Made by a program: the position numbers and the translations under genes
Shown here: positions 22,101 to 33,555 of the stretch, piece after piece
Numbering within the stretch: the stretch's first letter is position 1
How the letters are laid out: each line of letters starts with the position of its first letter
DNA from: Sanghuangporus weigelae
Lineage: Eukaryota; Basidiomycota; Agaricomycetes; Hymenochaetales; Hymenochaetaceae
Length of the DNA stretch: 64,000 nucleotides
NCBI GenBank assembly: GCA_033182465.1
Contig: CP137323.1
Location: forward strand, 1,302,001 to 1,366,000
Direction: 5' to 3'
Notes under the pieces: generated by a model
What the model was told of the DNA's origin: nothing
The model's database searches: none
What the model saw: only the letters and a program-made list of their open reading frames with translations

Positions 22101-23440
22101 CCCAGGAGTCGACTTTTTTGAAACATACGCACCTGTCGCGAAACTTTCTACTATCCGAGCCGTCCTGGCCATGGCAGCACTTTACGACCTCGAATTGGAA
22201 CAAATTGATGTTAAAAGTGCTTACCTAAATGGCCACTTTGATGACGGAGAGGACATATTCATGAGGCCGCCACCAGGATATGCGAGGAGCAAAACCGAGG
22301 TATACGAGCTGAAGAAACCCATATATGGCCTTAAGCAGTCTGGACGAAAATGGTATCAAAAAGTCACGTGGATCCTTTGTAATAAATTGGGATTTACCTG
22401 CTCGGATGCCGACCTCGGGGCTTTCTTCCTCCACAACAAAGACAAAATTCTTATTGTGGTGATTCATGTCGACGACTTTACTATTTCTGGAACACGTGGC
22501 GAACAGATAGCTTGGTTCAAGCAACGCTTTCAAGAATATGTTGACATTACTGACCTTGGATCACTTCACTGGCTGCTCGGAATTGAAATCATTCGGAATC
22601 GCGAAAATCGAAGCCTTTCTCTTTCTCAACGGGCCTACATCGATGCTATCTTGCGTCGATTTAACTTTGACGAGCTAAAACCGCTGTCCAGTCCCATGGA
22701 CCCAAATGTTCATTTAACCTCTTCGCAATCTCCACACTCAGCCGAAGAACTTGGCACCATGCGGGACGTACCATATCGAGAGGCGATTGGGTCCCTAATG
22801 TATGCGGCTTTAGCAACTCGGCCCGACATAGCATTTACTGTAACGCTATTATCCAAGTTTTCCATGAACCCTGGGCCAGATCATTGGAAGGCCGTCAAAC
22901 GTGTATTCGCGTACTTAAAAGGTTCCAGAAATCTTTGGTTGACCTACGGAGGAGTTCAAGGACGTGAGTTGAAAGGCTTTACGGACGCAGATGGAAGCAT
23001 GCAGGAAGAACGTCGAGCAATTTCTGGTAATGTATTTATTCTGAATGGAGGAGCCATATCGTGGTATTCAAAAACACAAGAAATTGTCTCGCTTTCTACA
23101 GCCGAATCCAAATACATTGCCGCCACCCATGCAGCCAAAGAGGCAATTTGGCTTCGCCAACTTGTTTATCAATTATTCAAGACGTCTCTTCAACCAACAA
23201 CCATCTTTTCTGACAACAAATCCGCGATTTCCATTACCAAAGAACGTCAGTTCAACGCTCGAACAAAACATATCGATGTTCAATATCACTTCATTCGATG
23301 GCTCATCGAGGAAAATAAAATTCGACTCGTGTTTTGTCCTACCGAGGACATGACAGCCGATATATTTACAAAACCTCTGCCATCTTTCAAAGTCAAACAT
23401 TTTGCTTCGGAACTCGGACTTCGCACACTTTGAGGGGGAG

Positions 23441-23726
23441 TGTTGGATTATCAAACTGTCGAAGTTCCGATCGAGTTGTTTCACTTGCCGTTTGGAATGA
23501 ATATATGGTATTTATTAATCATTTGCATTCTTTCGGTTTTGTGCTTGTCATTCTTGTTTGTCAATTCTCTTTCGCTTTTTGAATTGTATTACCATTCTAT
23601 TTCTTTACCGTTCTATCCCGACTTATGTCTCAGATCCCTTCAGTATTATAAAACCGCTGTAAAAACTGTATAACAAAATAATAGAGAGTTTTCCTCTCGG
23701 ATATTCGTGTTCGCTCCCTCACAACA
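23441..23726 (+). repeat. Copia 3' LTR
   Basis: 286 bp, matching the 5' LTR at every position I compared except one. It is directly preceded by the polypurine tract and followed by the TGTTC target duplication. Confidence 0.95.
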
Positions 23727-24120
23727 TGTTCTTCAGACTCTGTTCTCTAGACCTACGTCGTTTGTATCTGCCACGGCGCGAAGCTTGCATGGCGCACCAG
23801 CGTCGCCACTAACACTATCTTCTTCAATCGGCATCAGCACTCGGCCAGCTACGCCTGAAAGATCCCTTTTGTTTAGACGGATCCCGATTTCCGTGCTATG
23901 AGTTCTATCTTGCCAAGCTGGCAAACAGAGTTGAATTTCTATTATTGATGTCTCTAGATAAGTACCACTCCTTTTGTTTTCTCGGTGTTTTCGGGTCAGA
24001 TTTTCGCTCCGCTCTGATGGAAACTAGGAGATGGTGTATCATCGGCTACTTCTCACAAGCAACCTGTCACCGTCATCAACGAGAGCCCGTGTTCGTCCAG
24101 AGGTATCCGATATTCGGTGG

Positions 24121-24129
24121 TATATAAGG
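24121..24129 (+). promoter_or_regulatory. TATA box upstream of the 164-residue gene
   Basis: TATATAAGG lies 186 bp upstream of the ATG at 24315, a reasonable core promoter distance for a fungal gene with a leader. Confidence 0.45.
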
Positions 24130-24314
24130 CAAACAAGACTCACTGTTCTTTCCGCCATCCGCTTCAGGTCAGCTCCAAGTGAGAAGCATCCAGCCTTCCC
24201 ACTCAATTTCGAATCTTTTGCGAATTTACAACACCCATCCAATTCATTGTGCGCTATTTTTGCTGACGTTCATGCTATAAGGAGATTTTCTGACTTCATC
24301 TAATCAGTCACATC

Positions 24315-24809
24315 ATGTCTGTTGTGCGGTTCATGGACAGCGTCGCTGACGAGTTTCCCGATGACAACAGCAGCAAGAACGTTTACGTGCAGGCTGAAGG
24401 TCGCACATACTCAGGATTAGGGGACCGTCACGTTCTCCTCTGGTGGGCGAATGGCACCTACGAGCAGGGCCAGTGGAAGAATCTACCCACTACGCAAATT
24501 CTGCAACTCACTGGCCAGTCCGGATACTACAACTACTACCATCCGGTAGTCAAGAAGCACAGGATTGCGTCGATGGAAATGAATCAGCAATTCTTATTGG
24601 GCACTTTCACTCGTGCTCAGCGCGACAAGATCATCGAGCTGGTGAACAGCGTCAAATTCTCCAAGACGTCGACTGTGAACGGTTGCAGGGTTTGGATGAG
24701 AGACCTGTTGGACGCAATGGTTACAGCAGGGCTAATCACTGCCAGCACATTCAATACTGTGGTTGTGGGTGTTCCTTTGCCGCAGCGCGTTGCAGAGGCC
24801 TTAGCCTAA
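24315..24809 (+). CDS. Intact small hypothetical protein, 164 residues
   Basis: A single uninterrupted frame from ATG (CATCATG context) to TAA. The protein starts MSVVRFMDSVADEFPDD and has an aromatic-rich core (HVLLWWANGTYEQGQWKNLP, SGYYNYYHP). Its last third reads NGCRVWMRDLLDAMVTAGLI. That last stretch resembles the C-W-x2-D-x2-L end of several small fungal proteins of unknown function with a papain-like arrangement, but this is weak. No signal peptide or transmembrane segment is visible. The frame is undamaged although it lies between a transposon and a pseudogene, which suggests that it is expressed and selected. The upstream TATA box supports this. Confidence 0.65.
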   Translation: MSVVRFMDSVADEFPDDNSSKNVYVQAEGRTYSGLGDRHVLLWWANGTYEQGQWKNLPTTQILQLTGQSGYYNYYHPVVKKHRIASMEMNQQFLLGTFTRAQRDKIIELVNSVKFSKTSTVNGCRVWMRDLLDAMVTAGLITASTFNTVVVGVPLPQRVAEALA

Positions 24810-25215
24810 TCGACAAACACAAGAAAGAGAGAAAGCATATCATGACTGTGTTATGTATTTCTGCTCCTAGTACACCACATTATGCATGTAAAGTTTTGTA
24901 TCAGTGTTGAAATTACCTATTTATCTATATTGCAAGACCAAAATGTCAAAGACGTTGGTGTCCTTGCTGTGGAACAATTTGCACTCAGAGGGCGTCATCC
25001 TCCCCTTGTCTCTTGTCCTCTCTCCACCACCATCTCGCTCTCCTTGCTCCTCCATCATGAACTCTCTGTACTCAGGAGTATAGAAATGTGCCTTATAAGT
25101 GAGTACTTAAGTTTCTGTCGTCAGAACGAGGTGTTGGTGTTGTCTAGATGGAGTTCTGATGGCTGGAAGGGGTGGATGGTTCAGGACGAGATGCTGACTG
25201 AGTCTTTTGCAGAAA

Positions 25216-25790
25216 ATGGGTCGTCGTCCAGCTCGTTGTTACCGCTACTGCAAGAACAAGCCCTACACAAAGTGCCACTACAACCGCGGTGTCTCAGACC
25301 CAAAGGTCAGTCTCACACTTTCTGAAAAGAACTTGTTCTAATTTCGGTCTACAGTAGATCAGGATCTTCGACCTGGGCCGGAAGCACGCATCGGTGGACG
25401 ACTTCCCCTTCTGCTGTCATCTCGTCTCAGATGAGCATGAGCAACTCTCGTCCGAAGCGCTCGAGGCTATGCGTATCTGCGCAAACAAGTACGTGACCAA
25501 GGTCGCCGGGAAGGACGCGTTCCACCTGTGCGTGTGCGTGCACTCGTTCCACGTCATCCGGATCCACAAGATGTTGTCCTGCGCCGGTGCTGATAGGCTG
25601 CAGACGGGCATGCGTGGTGCGCGGGGCAAGCCGTACGGCACCGTCAGGTGCGTCGTCTAGTGCGTTCAGAGTCTTCATATTTCTTGAACTGATTACTGAC
25701 GTTTTGTTGCAGAGACAGCACATACGTACAGCTTATCCGGCCGAGAAGCCCACTTTCGTGCTTGTATGCTCTTGTTTGATCTACTCTACT
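25216..25790 (+). pseudogene. RPL10: Truncated copy of 60S ribosomal protein uL16 (L10)
   Basis: Exons 25216-25305 ([19 protein letters not shown]) and 25358-25647 ([37 protein letters not shown]) are unmistakably uL16, a core component of the 60S subunit near the tRNA corridor. After KPYGTV the expected second half of about 90 residues is missing; what follows a third splice junction is unrelated text and a stop. Normally invariant residues are changed: FHLCVCVHS where the family has FHLRVRVHP, GARGKP for GAWGKP, and CHYNRGVS for SRYNRGVP. Introns are retained, so it arose by DNA duplication and not by reverse transcription. The genome must hold a functional copy elsewhere. Confidence 0.85.
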
Positions 25791-25799
25791 GTAGTAGCA

Positions 25800-26430
25800 A
25801 CGTAAATGATATTGTATTACATACGGTGAAATACAGGAAGATTAGTGTAATATGTAAAAGCACAACAGATGAAAACCCAACATCTATATAGTGGCATACA
25901 ATACCTGACAATAACATGTAGTTCTTACCAAAACTCATAGGTCTGCCTGCACGATATCTGCTGAGACTTCCGCTACATAACCATTTGTGTTCTTGTAAGC
26001 GTCGATCATCCTTACCAATCTGCATCAATCTTCTCTATAACTGATAATCTTCGGTGTGGCAAGCCGGACCGAAGATTTAGGTCTGCGTCGGAGGTGACAG
26101 AAGAAGCCGAAGCTTCTTTCATTCCTGCCACCACCTCCGACGCGTCATCATCATATAGCTGGCAAGCTTGATCACAAAAGCTCAAATTTCCACATCTTTC
26201 TCTTTCCGTTTCTTGTACTCGTATAGCTAGACCTCTTCATTCTATATACTGTTTTCCTCTTCCCTGCCGAGATTCAAGCTTGATGACCAACAATATGTGT
26301 CGTAACGTGGTGCCACTGCAACCGTAATGCATACATCGGCATCCACCAGCAACTCAAATACTAGTAGTGCAAATCTCCGTTGCGAATGGGTGCTGGTGCT
26401 ATTTTTCACTTGATCTAAGTGCGCAATTTC
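25800..26430. other. Intergenic, nothing supported
   Basis: A/T-rich stretch with short frames on both strands, none with domain text or convincing splice signals. Confidence 0.4.
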
Positions 26431-26439
26431 TCTTCTTGA

Positions 26440-27200
26440 CACTACCCTTTATCTCCAGGTCTCTGTTCCGCAATCCTTTCTGATTGTGAAGTTGCATCTT
26501 TGCAATCTCTCTCTGTTCCATGACCCTTTCTGGTCATGATGCCGCATTTCTGCGATGATCTGTTCCGTGGCCCTGTGGTCATGATGCCGCCTTTCTGCGA
26601 TGATCTCTGTTCCATAACTGGCTGGCCAGAACAACAGTTTAAGCATCTCTGTCAACAAGACTTCCATTCACGCAATGCAGGCATGATTCCGACTGAATTT
26701 ACCCCTGTCTCCCTCTCCTCGTTTCTCAGAAACAGTGCCGGTGCTATTTTCCACTTGATCTAAGCATGCAATTTCTCTTCTTGACACTGCCATTATCTTC
26801 AGATCTCTGTTCCGCAATCCTTTCTGATTGTGAAGTTGCATCTCTGCAATCTCTCTCTCTGTTCCGTGACCCTCTCTGGTCATGATGCCGCCTATGCGAT
26901 GATCTCTCTCTTCCATGACCCCTTCTGGTCATGATGCCACACTTCGTGATGCCACACTTCGCGATGATCTCTCTCTTCTCCGTGAACTTCCTCTGGTCAT
27001 GATGCCGCACCTTGCAATGATCTCTCTGTTCTGTATCCATTTTGGGCCACAGAGCCGCATCTCTGCAATCCCTCTCTCTCTATTCCTTGTCATGATGCCG
27101 CTTTTCTATAATCATATATATATATATATATATCTTCCACAATCCTCTATAACGATGTTGTATCTACAATCTCTCTCTCTCTCGCTGTTCCGTGTCCCTC
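26440..27200. repeat. Degenerate CT-rich minisatellite
   Basis: Imperfect units of about 45-60 bp of the type CTCTGTTCCGTGACCC-TTCTGGTCATGATGCCGC-TCTGCGATGAT recur eight or more times. A longer block (CACTTGATCTAAG ... GAAGTTGCATC) occurs twice, near 26405-26500 and 26752-26850. Frames with repeated QKG and RHHD text are translations of the repeat. A (TA)n run sits at 27114-27132. Confidence 0.75.
27114..27132. repeat. (TA)n microsatellite
   Basis: About nine TA units inside the CT-rich minisatellite. Confidence 0.85.
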
Positions 27201-30160
27201 CCTGATCACATACTGTACTGACATAAACGTGCAAGACTCGCATGACTTCTTCAGTGTCAGAGGCATCACCACCACAGGATTCACCATTACATCGCATCTA
27301 TCGGAGGACTCCAATCATACCATCGTCGTCCTCATCCTCGAAGCAGGCGATACTGGAGATGCCATCCATATGCAAATTGACACGCCCAGCAATAGTATTA
27401 TGCTGGCCTAATTGGTTCCTCGTATGACTGGTCGTTCACATTGACCGTGCAATACAAGCTGCAAGCAGAAGCCTTGCTTCGCCCTGCAACGAAGTTCTTA
27501 GTGATCCTGGAATTGACTCGCGAAGTATGTTTTGAGTACAGTTCCTGCCACGCCCGGTTCTTGGACAAGGATGTTCACCGCTCCCAATTGACAGTATCTT
27601 TTGCCGTTCGCATGATCTGAACTGCGTTCACATCCTTGATCATTCCGTGAGAGTCGATAATCCCGAGATATTGGCCCTCTTACGTCCCGAGACCTCGACC
27701 TGTCTATGTGTGATGCATGGATGCCCACCATTCCTGGAGTTGAGGAAGAACGCTGTCGGTCGGCGGTGTCGTATCTGAAGGTGCTACAGATGTCCATCCT
27801 ACTAAGGGTGCTGAATGTATGAAGGAACCTCCAAAAATGGGATGCCGACGCTATCAGACTCTCAAAGACCTACTACCCGGCAGGTGCCAGGAACCGTCGG
27901 AGACGTAATGGATGGGTCTAAGGATGCCGCTGGATAAAGGGAATAGGATAACAGGGCCGCCGCTCAAAAGGGGGGATCACAAGAGGCTGCCGACGTGGTA
28001 TAAACTCGGCCACAGGAAGAAGCGTATAAGATGAATATAAAGGATAAAATGGAGTGAGTGGCTGGAGAAGGCGCCGCTGGGTCGTCTGATAGGATGCCTG
28101 GATTGTCGGATGGCCACTGACGTTGAATAGAGAGGTGCCGGACTGAGGGGGAGGCCGCAGGAATCCGCCGAAGTAGCGTAAACGCGATAGATGAAAGGAA
28201 AAGACCGTATAAGATCAATATATGGGATAAACTGGAGTGAAAGGCTGGAAAGGACGCCGAAGGGGAGTCTGATGAGAAGCCTGGGTCGCCGAAGGGTTGC
28301 CGACGTCGAATAGAGGGGCGCCGGACAGGTATAAAGTGTGGGGAGGAGGCTCAGGGTTAAATCCCGAGCCCTACTCACTCACTGAACGTCAGAGCGGCAG
28401 AGGCGTACCGGAGGCGGCGAAGGCAAGTAGAATGTGGAGTCAAACAAGAGGAGATGTCAAGGATAGTATATAGTCAAGGGGGAGGCTCAGTACATGAGGG
28501 GAGACTCAGAGTGAGGGATATCTCGAACTCTGGCGCTCGGTCTGGTACATGCTCTTGGAATCCTTGCTAGGCTTGGAATCCCTTCTGTCTACAAGCTAGT
28601 ATAAGCTCTATATATACTCTACTGCTGTCGCCGACACATCCTACTGTCTGACAACATCTCCTGAGTCATCTGGGTCGCCAAGGGCCGCTGCCAGAGCGCC
28701 CAGGTGAAATCTGAGAGCGGCAACGTGAGGGGGGCATCCAATCACATGAAATATTGAGTATCTGCAATAACACGGGCGCCGGCGGAGTTGGGCTTGGCGG
28801 CGCGAGTCGGTGGCTTGGCACGCCGATGTACCACATGCCTACCTTCCATACATGGTCTAATGGGGGCCGCCGTGTCAGGGGGAAGTCGGGAAACCTCGGA
28901 ACCGATGATCGGAGGCTGATATCGCGTATATGAGACAAAGGGCGCATCAGCCGATGTCCCTGAGGTGTCCGATGCATCGGCGGCACTCAATACAGAGTGT
29001 GGGCGATCCCTAGTGACTAATATGAGTGGCCGGAGCGGCAGTGCTGTGGGGGACTGCCGGACTGGTGGCAGATACATCGTAATGAGGCATGTAAGCACAT
29101 ATGACAATATATAGCTCCCTAGACAATGGGGGACTGCTTGGTAAGCTGTAGGAGGCATCGGCGAGGGTACCTGAGGGTGTCTGAGTGTCCGCCGCATTGA
29201 TCGGCGCCAAGGGGGGCCGACTCGGAGGCATCCAGAGTCGCCGCACGGCTGTACGTATGGTAAATCATAAGATCGGCGGCACGTAGTCACTGAGGGATGT
29301 GTCCTATAGTGCCTGGTGCTGGGTAGGAGCTGTCGGCGGACCTGTCTGAGTGTCAGGGAGCCATCGGCGGATCGATTTGGGTCATAGGAGGGCGCCGCAG
29401 TACAGTACGTGTGCTGGAATCAATGGATACGTGCTCAAATGATGTCCCGAGTGCAATAGGAGTGTGCCCTCACACTCTCAGGTGTTGGCAGTGCTGGGAT
29501 ATGGTATCTGCAGTAAGAGGGAGCCATAGTATGAGTGTACTGGCACAGGAGGAGCCAGTGCGCTACAACGCTTGGATGAACTGCACGGCGGTTTGCAAGT
29601 AATCCTGGGACCTTACAAGAACAGTGGCTGCTGCATTGTAAAGTATGGACGGTGCAGCATTGGCAACACTGTGAAGTATGGACTGCGGAAGGTTGGCAAT
29701 GTTGCTTACTCCTGTAATGTCGCGAACGTCCGGGCTGGCATGACCGTCTTTGACAACATATTTGCACATTGTCCATGTAGCACTTGGTGCAAAATTCTTA
29801 GTCGGAGGGGCGTACAATCTGATTCACCTCCACCAGCGGTCTTTGATGCCGCTCCTTTCTGCATTGTTTTTGCCTTTCGGTGTACCAGTTGTCTTTGAAA
29901 GCTGCTCTATCTGTGTCTTCCTTGCATTTTGAACACCGGAACTTCCATTTGCGGCATTATCCTCTGTAGATGTCGGTTCAGATCTCGAGAACTGCTCTTT
30001 ACTGCTCGGAGTTCACAAAGCTCCTCACTCGTTTTATCCTTTTTTTTTTCCTCTGCATGGTAAGGACTGTGGTTGATGTCGGTACAGGTAGATATGCTTC
30101 GGTTGCATCAGGAATCATGATTCCATCATCACTACTTCCATCATCCCTTTTGCTATCCTC
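27200..30160. other. GC-rich repeat region without a supportable gene
   Basis: Mixed sequence with many GCCG and GGCGCCG words, read as Pro/Arg/Ser-rich text in several frames. One unit of about 183 bp is directly repeated (28024-28206 and 28207 to about 28350). From 29400 to 29900 both strands are open over short stretches but show no known domain. It is probably decayed transposon or other non-coding sequence. Confidence 0.45.
28024..28350. repeat. Direct repeat, 183-bp period, two units
   Basis: GTATAAGATGAATATA...GGTGCCGGACTGAGG is followed by a diverged second unit starting GTATAAGATCAATATA at 28207. Confidence 0.6.
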
Positions 30161-30167
30161 CCCACAG

Positions 30168-31620
30168 TGAAAGGATCCGCTCAAAATCTCGCATCAAGAT
30201 TGATGCAATCAGCAGATCTACATGATCAGCTTTCCAAACACAACCAGTAACCAAGCCAGCTATCACGGGCCTAAGCAATCGAGCTGCCTAGGCAGCAGTA
30301 ACCCGTTACCACCCGAGCGCTAGAAGCACCAAAGTGGATACGTAATCCCACTAACAGCTAACACCGCCGACCGCCTATTACCACGGACTACCACTCTAAC
30401 GCCGCCGACTGAACAACCGGAGCAACCTCGATCAAAGAAGCGATCAAACTTTCTAGAAGTCCAGAAGCACAACTACTAAAGCCTAAATGCTAAAAGGCTA
30501 AAGGCTAATAAGGTTTATGGAGACCTCACTGGCATTTCAGCACTGTCAAGTCTGTGCACAAGTTTACATGGTCCTTTATGAAGTATACTACATAGTATGC
30601 ACGTCAACCGTTGGAACTCGTGACTGTCACATCAAAACCGAGCGACACCTTCAAGATACAATGCATTCCAATCCACCAAACCCAATAGTACCCAAGAAAC
30701 AAGAGGAACTCACAATCACAACTCGAACCCCTTGAACTGCAGACCCGATAACCTGGAGAATGATTAGATGGTATAGACCGGAGTTGCACACACCATGTCC
30801 AGCATCTACGATACAGGCAAACCTTTATTTACCGAGAGACGTGAACCTAGAGACCAAGCAAGTACAACTCCTTATACAACGAAGGATATGGCATTACATT
30901 TGAGACATACGATATGAAGGCAAAGCATGGCTAGTCACCAGAACCCAGCAGAACCCGCCAGCAGAGCTTATGCAGTTCATGATATGCCTTGGACCATACT
31001 CTACACCGACCCGACACCTAAACACCGACGTGCGAGTTATGCTTACACTCAATGGACCTCGAGATGAATTTCGAAGAATCACATACCAAGCAGCCTACAT
31101 TGCTCCAAGAGCAAAGATGCCACTCAATGATGGCAATGACATCGTTATGGAGTACTGACAGTGGAGCATTCCATATCGGAGCACCACCTCTATTGTCTCA
31201 GTCAGCAACTCCACAGAATACTGTCATAGTGGAGACGACCTTACAAAGATTGGAGCAAAGTGGAGCAAAGCGCAGCAGGATGACAAAGGAACAGATGTAA
31301 TGGTGGAGAAAAGTGGAGTAAAGTGGAGACAGGATGAGTAAGAAATAGGATGGAAAATGGAATATCTGGGAGCATAAATAGCTGTAGGATTAGGCCCTCA
31401 TTTCCCCATCTTTCGATCCTCTTAACACACTGGTGTAAAGCTTGCTCTACAGCGAGCTATTACTGTGTGCTTTGTACTATCACGCCTCTTGGAAATCCCA
31501 ATCTGTTTTACTATCACCTCGTATCTGAAAGCATCCATAACTCGGACTGCGACTAGGAAGGCTAGTAAGGGACCGTGTGGTACAGCCAGACGTGGGTAGA
31601 TAAGATCACCTCTGCACAAC
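30168..31620 (+). repeat. Repeat family P, copy b (left arm of an inverted pair)
   Basis: Starts TGAAAGGATCCGC and ends CCTCTGCACAAC. It is the inverted partner of copy c, 60 bp away. The strand is that of the shared reading frame (30517-31158 here), which is broken in this copy in a few places. A TATA-like CATAAATAG lies downstream of the frame near 31373. TG...CA ends and an internal promoter-like box suggest a long terminal repeat with the frame in its U3 part, but no polymerase-bearing relative is in the window. Confidence 0.65.
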
Positions 31621-31680
31621 TGTTAGAGAGTAGGCCCGGGGTTACACCGGTTCGATCCTTTTGCCTAAGCAGCAGTGTGT
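31621..31680. repeat. 60-bp family O leader between inverted P arms
   Basis: TGTTAGAGAGTAGGCCCGGG and the following bases match the first 60 bp of the O element at 35991. In both places the next base begins the P repeat, so O leader and P form a joined unit. Confidence 0.65.
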
Positions 31681-33131
31681 TGTGCAGAGGTGATCTTATC
31701 TACCTACGTCTGGCTGTACCACGTGGTCCCTTACTAGCCTTCTTAGTTGCGGTCTGAGTTATGGATGCTTTCAGATATGAGGTGATAGTAAAGCAGGTTG
31801 GGATTTCCAAGAGGCATGATAGTACAAAGCACACAGTAATAGCCTGCTGTAGGGCGAGCTTTACACCAGTGTGTTAAGAGGATCGAAAGATGGGGAAATG
31901 AGGGCCTAATCCTACAACTATTTATGCTCCCAGATATTCCATTTTCCGTCCTATTTCTTACTCATCCTGTCTCCACTTTACTCCACTTTTCTCCACCATT
32001 ACATCTTTTCCTTTGTCATCCTGCTACGCTTTGCTCCACTTTGCTCCAATCTTTGTAAGGTTGTCTCCACTATGACAGAATTCTGTGGAGTTGCTGACTG
32101 AGACAATAGAGGTGGTGTTCCGATGTGGAATGTTCCACTGTCAGTACTCCATAACGATGTCATTGCCGTCATTGAGTGGCATCTTTGCTCTTGGAGCGAT
32201 GTAGGCTGCTCGGTATGTGATTCTTCGGAATTCATCTTGAGGTCCAGCGAGGGTAAGCATAACTCGCACGTCGGTGTTTAGGTGTCGGGTCGGTGTAGAG
32301 TATGGTCCAAGGCATATCATGAACTGCATAAGCTCTGCTGGTGGGTTCTGCTGGGTTCTGGTGACTAGCCATGCTTTGCCTTCATATCGTATGTCTCGAA
32401 TGTAATGCCATATCCTTTGTTGTATAAGGAGTTGTAATTGCTTGGTCTCCAGGTTCGCATCTCTTGGTAAATAAAGGTTTGCCTGTATCGTAGATGCCGG
32501 ACATGGTGTGTGCAACTCCGGTCTATACCATCCAATCATTCTCCAAGTTATCGGGTTCGCAGTTCGAGGGGTCCGAGTTGTGATTGTGAGTTCCTCTTGT
32601 TTCTTAGGTACTATTGGGTTTGGTGGATTGGAATGCATTGTATCTTGAAGGTGTTGCTTGGTTTCGATGTGACAGTCACGTGTACCAACTGTTGCCGTGC
32701 ATACTATGTAGTATACTTCATAAAGGACCATGTAAACTTGTGCACAGACTTGACAGTGCTGAAATGCCAGTGAGGTCTCCATAAACCTTATTAGCCTTTA
32801 GCCTTTTAGCGTTTAGGCTTTAGTAGTTGTGCTTCTGGACTTCTAAGAAGTTTGATTGCTTCTTTGATCGAGGTCGCTCTGGTTGCTTGGTCGGCGGCGT
32901 TAGAGTGGTAGTCCGTGGTAATAGGCGGTCGGTGGTGTTAGCTGTTAGCGGGATTACGTATCCGCTTCGGTGCTTCTAGCGCTCGGGTGGTAACGGGTTA
33001 CTGTTGCCTAGGCCGCTCGATCGCTTGGGCCCGTGATAGCTGGCTTGGTTACTGGTCGTGTTTGGAAAGCTGATCGTGTAGATCTGTTGATTGTGTCGAT
33101 CCTGATGCGAGTTTTTGAGCGGATCCTTTCA
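31678..33131 (-). repeat. Repeat family P, copy c (right arm), best-preserved
   Basis: About 1,454 bp, TGTTGTGCAGAGG to GCGGATCCTTTCA, with termini of LTR type. It carries the longest undamaged version of the family's reading frame on the minus strand. With copy b it forms a near-perfect inverted pair around the 60-bp leader. Confidence 0.7.
32141..32782 (-). CDS. Conserved 213-residue protein of repeat family P
   Basis: An uninterrupted frame starting METSLAFQHCQVCAQVYM and ending NDGNDIVMEY. The same protein text is recognisable in all other P copies, which are interrupted. Segments such as MIGWYRPELHTPCPAST, WHYIRDIRYEGKAWLVTRTQ and ELMQFMICLGPYSTPTRHLN look like a folded domain with alternating strands. 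I recognise no catalytic motif, zinc ligand or signal peptide. It does not look like gag, protease, integrase or reverse transcriptase. It may be an accessory protein of the element or an exapted frame; its function is unknown. Confidence 0.5.
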   Translation of the reverse strand: METSLAFQHCQVCAQVYMVLYEVYYIVCTATVGTRDCHIETKQHLQDTMHSNPPNPIVPKKQEELTITTRTPRTANPITWRMIGWYRPELHTPCPASTIQANLYLPRDANLETKQLQLLIQQRIWHYIRDIRYEGKAWLVTRTQQNPPAELMQFMICLGPYSTPTRHLNTDVRVMLTLAGPQDEFRRITYRAAYIAPRAKMPLNDGNDIVMEY

Positions 33132-33555
33132 GTAGTATACTTCATAAAGGACCATGTAAACTCATGCACAGACTTGACAGTGCTGAAATGCCAGTGAGGT
33201 CTCCATAAACCTTATTAGCCTTTAGCCTTTTAGCATTTAGGCTTTAGTAGTTGTGCTTCTGGACTTCTAAGAAGTTTGATCGCTTCTTTGATCGAGGTCG
33301 CTCTGGTTGCTTGGTCGGCGGCGTTAGAGTGGTAGTCCGCAGTAATAGGCGGTCAGTGGTGTTAGCTGTTAGTGGGATTACGTATCCGCTTTGGTGCTTC
33401 TAGCGCACGGGTGGTAACGGGTTACTGCTGCCTAGGCAGCTCGATTGCTTAGGCCCGTGATAGCTGGCTTGGTTACTGGTCGTGTTTGGAAAGCTGATCG
33501 TGTAGATCTGTTGATTGTGTCGATCCTGATGCGAGATTTTGAGCGGATCCTTTCA
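33132..33555 (-). repeat. Partial tandem duplication of the P end
   Basis: This 424-bp stretch repeats 32707-33131 almost exactly. The P terminus therefore occurs twice in a row and ends GGATCCTTTCA both times. It is followed by an inverted copy of part of the O leader (33556-33593). Confidence 0.8.

Larger units (their letters stand above)
18852..23726 (+). mobile_element. Ty1/Copia LTR retrotransposon, full length, very young
   Basis: The 4,875-bp element is bounded by TG...CA and flanked by the 5-bp target duplication TGTTC (18847-18851, 23727-23731). Its two 286-bp LTRs differ by a single base by eye, so it inserted recently. After the 5' LTR, GGTTATGAGCC matches the complement of the initiator-tRNA anticodon stem-loop, the half-tRNA priming known from Copia. 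A purine tract (TTTGAGGGGGAG) precedes the 3' LTR. Parts in Copia order: gag region with a CX2CX4HX4C knuckle (19.25-19.99 kb), protease (about 20.28 kb), integrase (20.7-21.5 kb), reverse transcriptase (22.0-22.75 kb) and RNase H (22.95-23.35 kb). It looks nearly whole, with about two breaks in the coding region. Confidence 0.93.

Noticed and set aside
26440-27200. Possible CRISPR-like array
   Set aside because: Units are imperfect, directly abutting and without unique spacers; it is a minisatellite in a eukaryote.
31625-31665. GGTTCGATCC in the O leader, resembling a tRNA B box (possible SINE)
   Set aside because: No A box at the right distance and no tRNA fold; the match is one base short of consensus.
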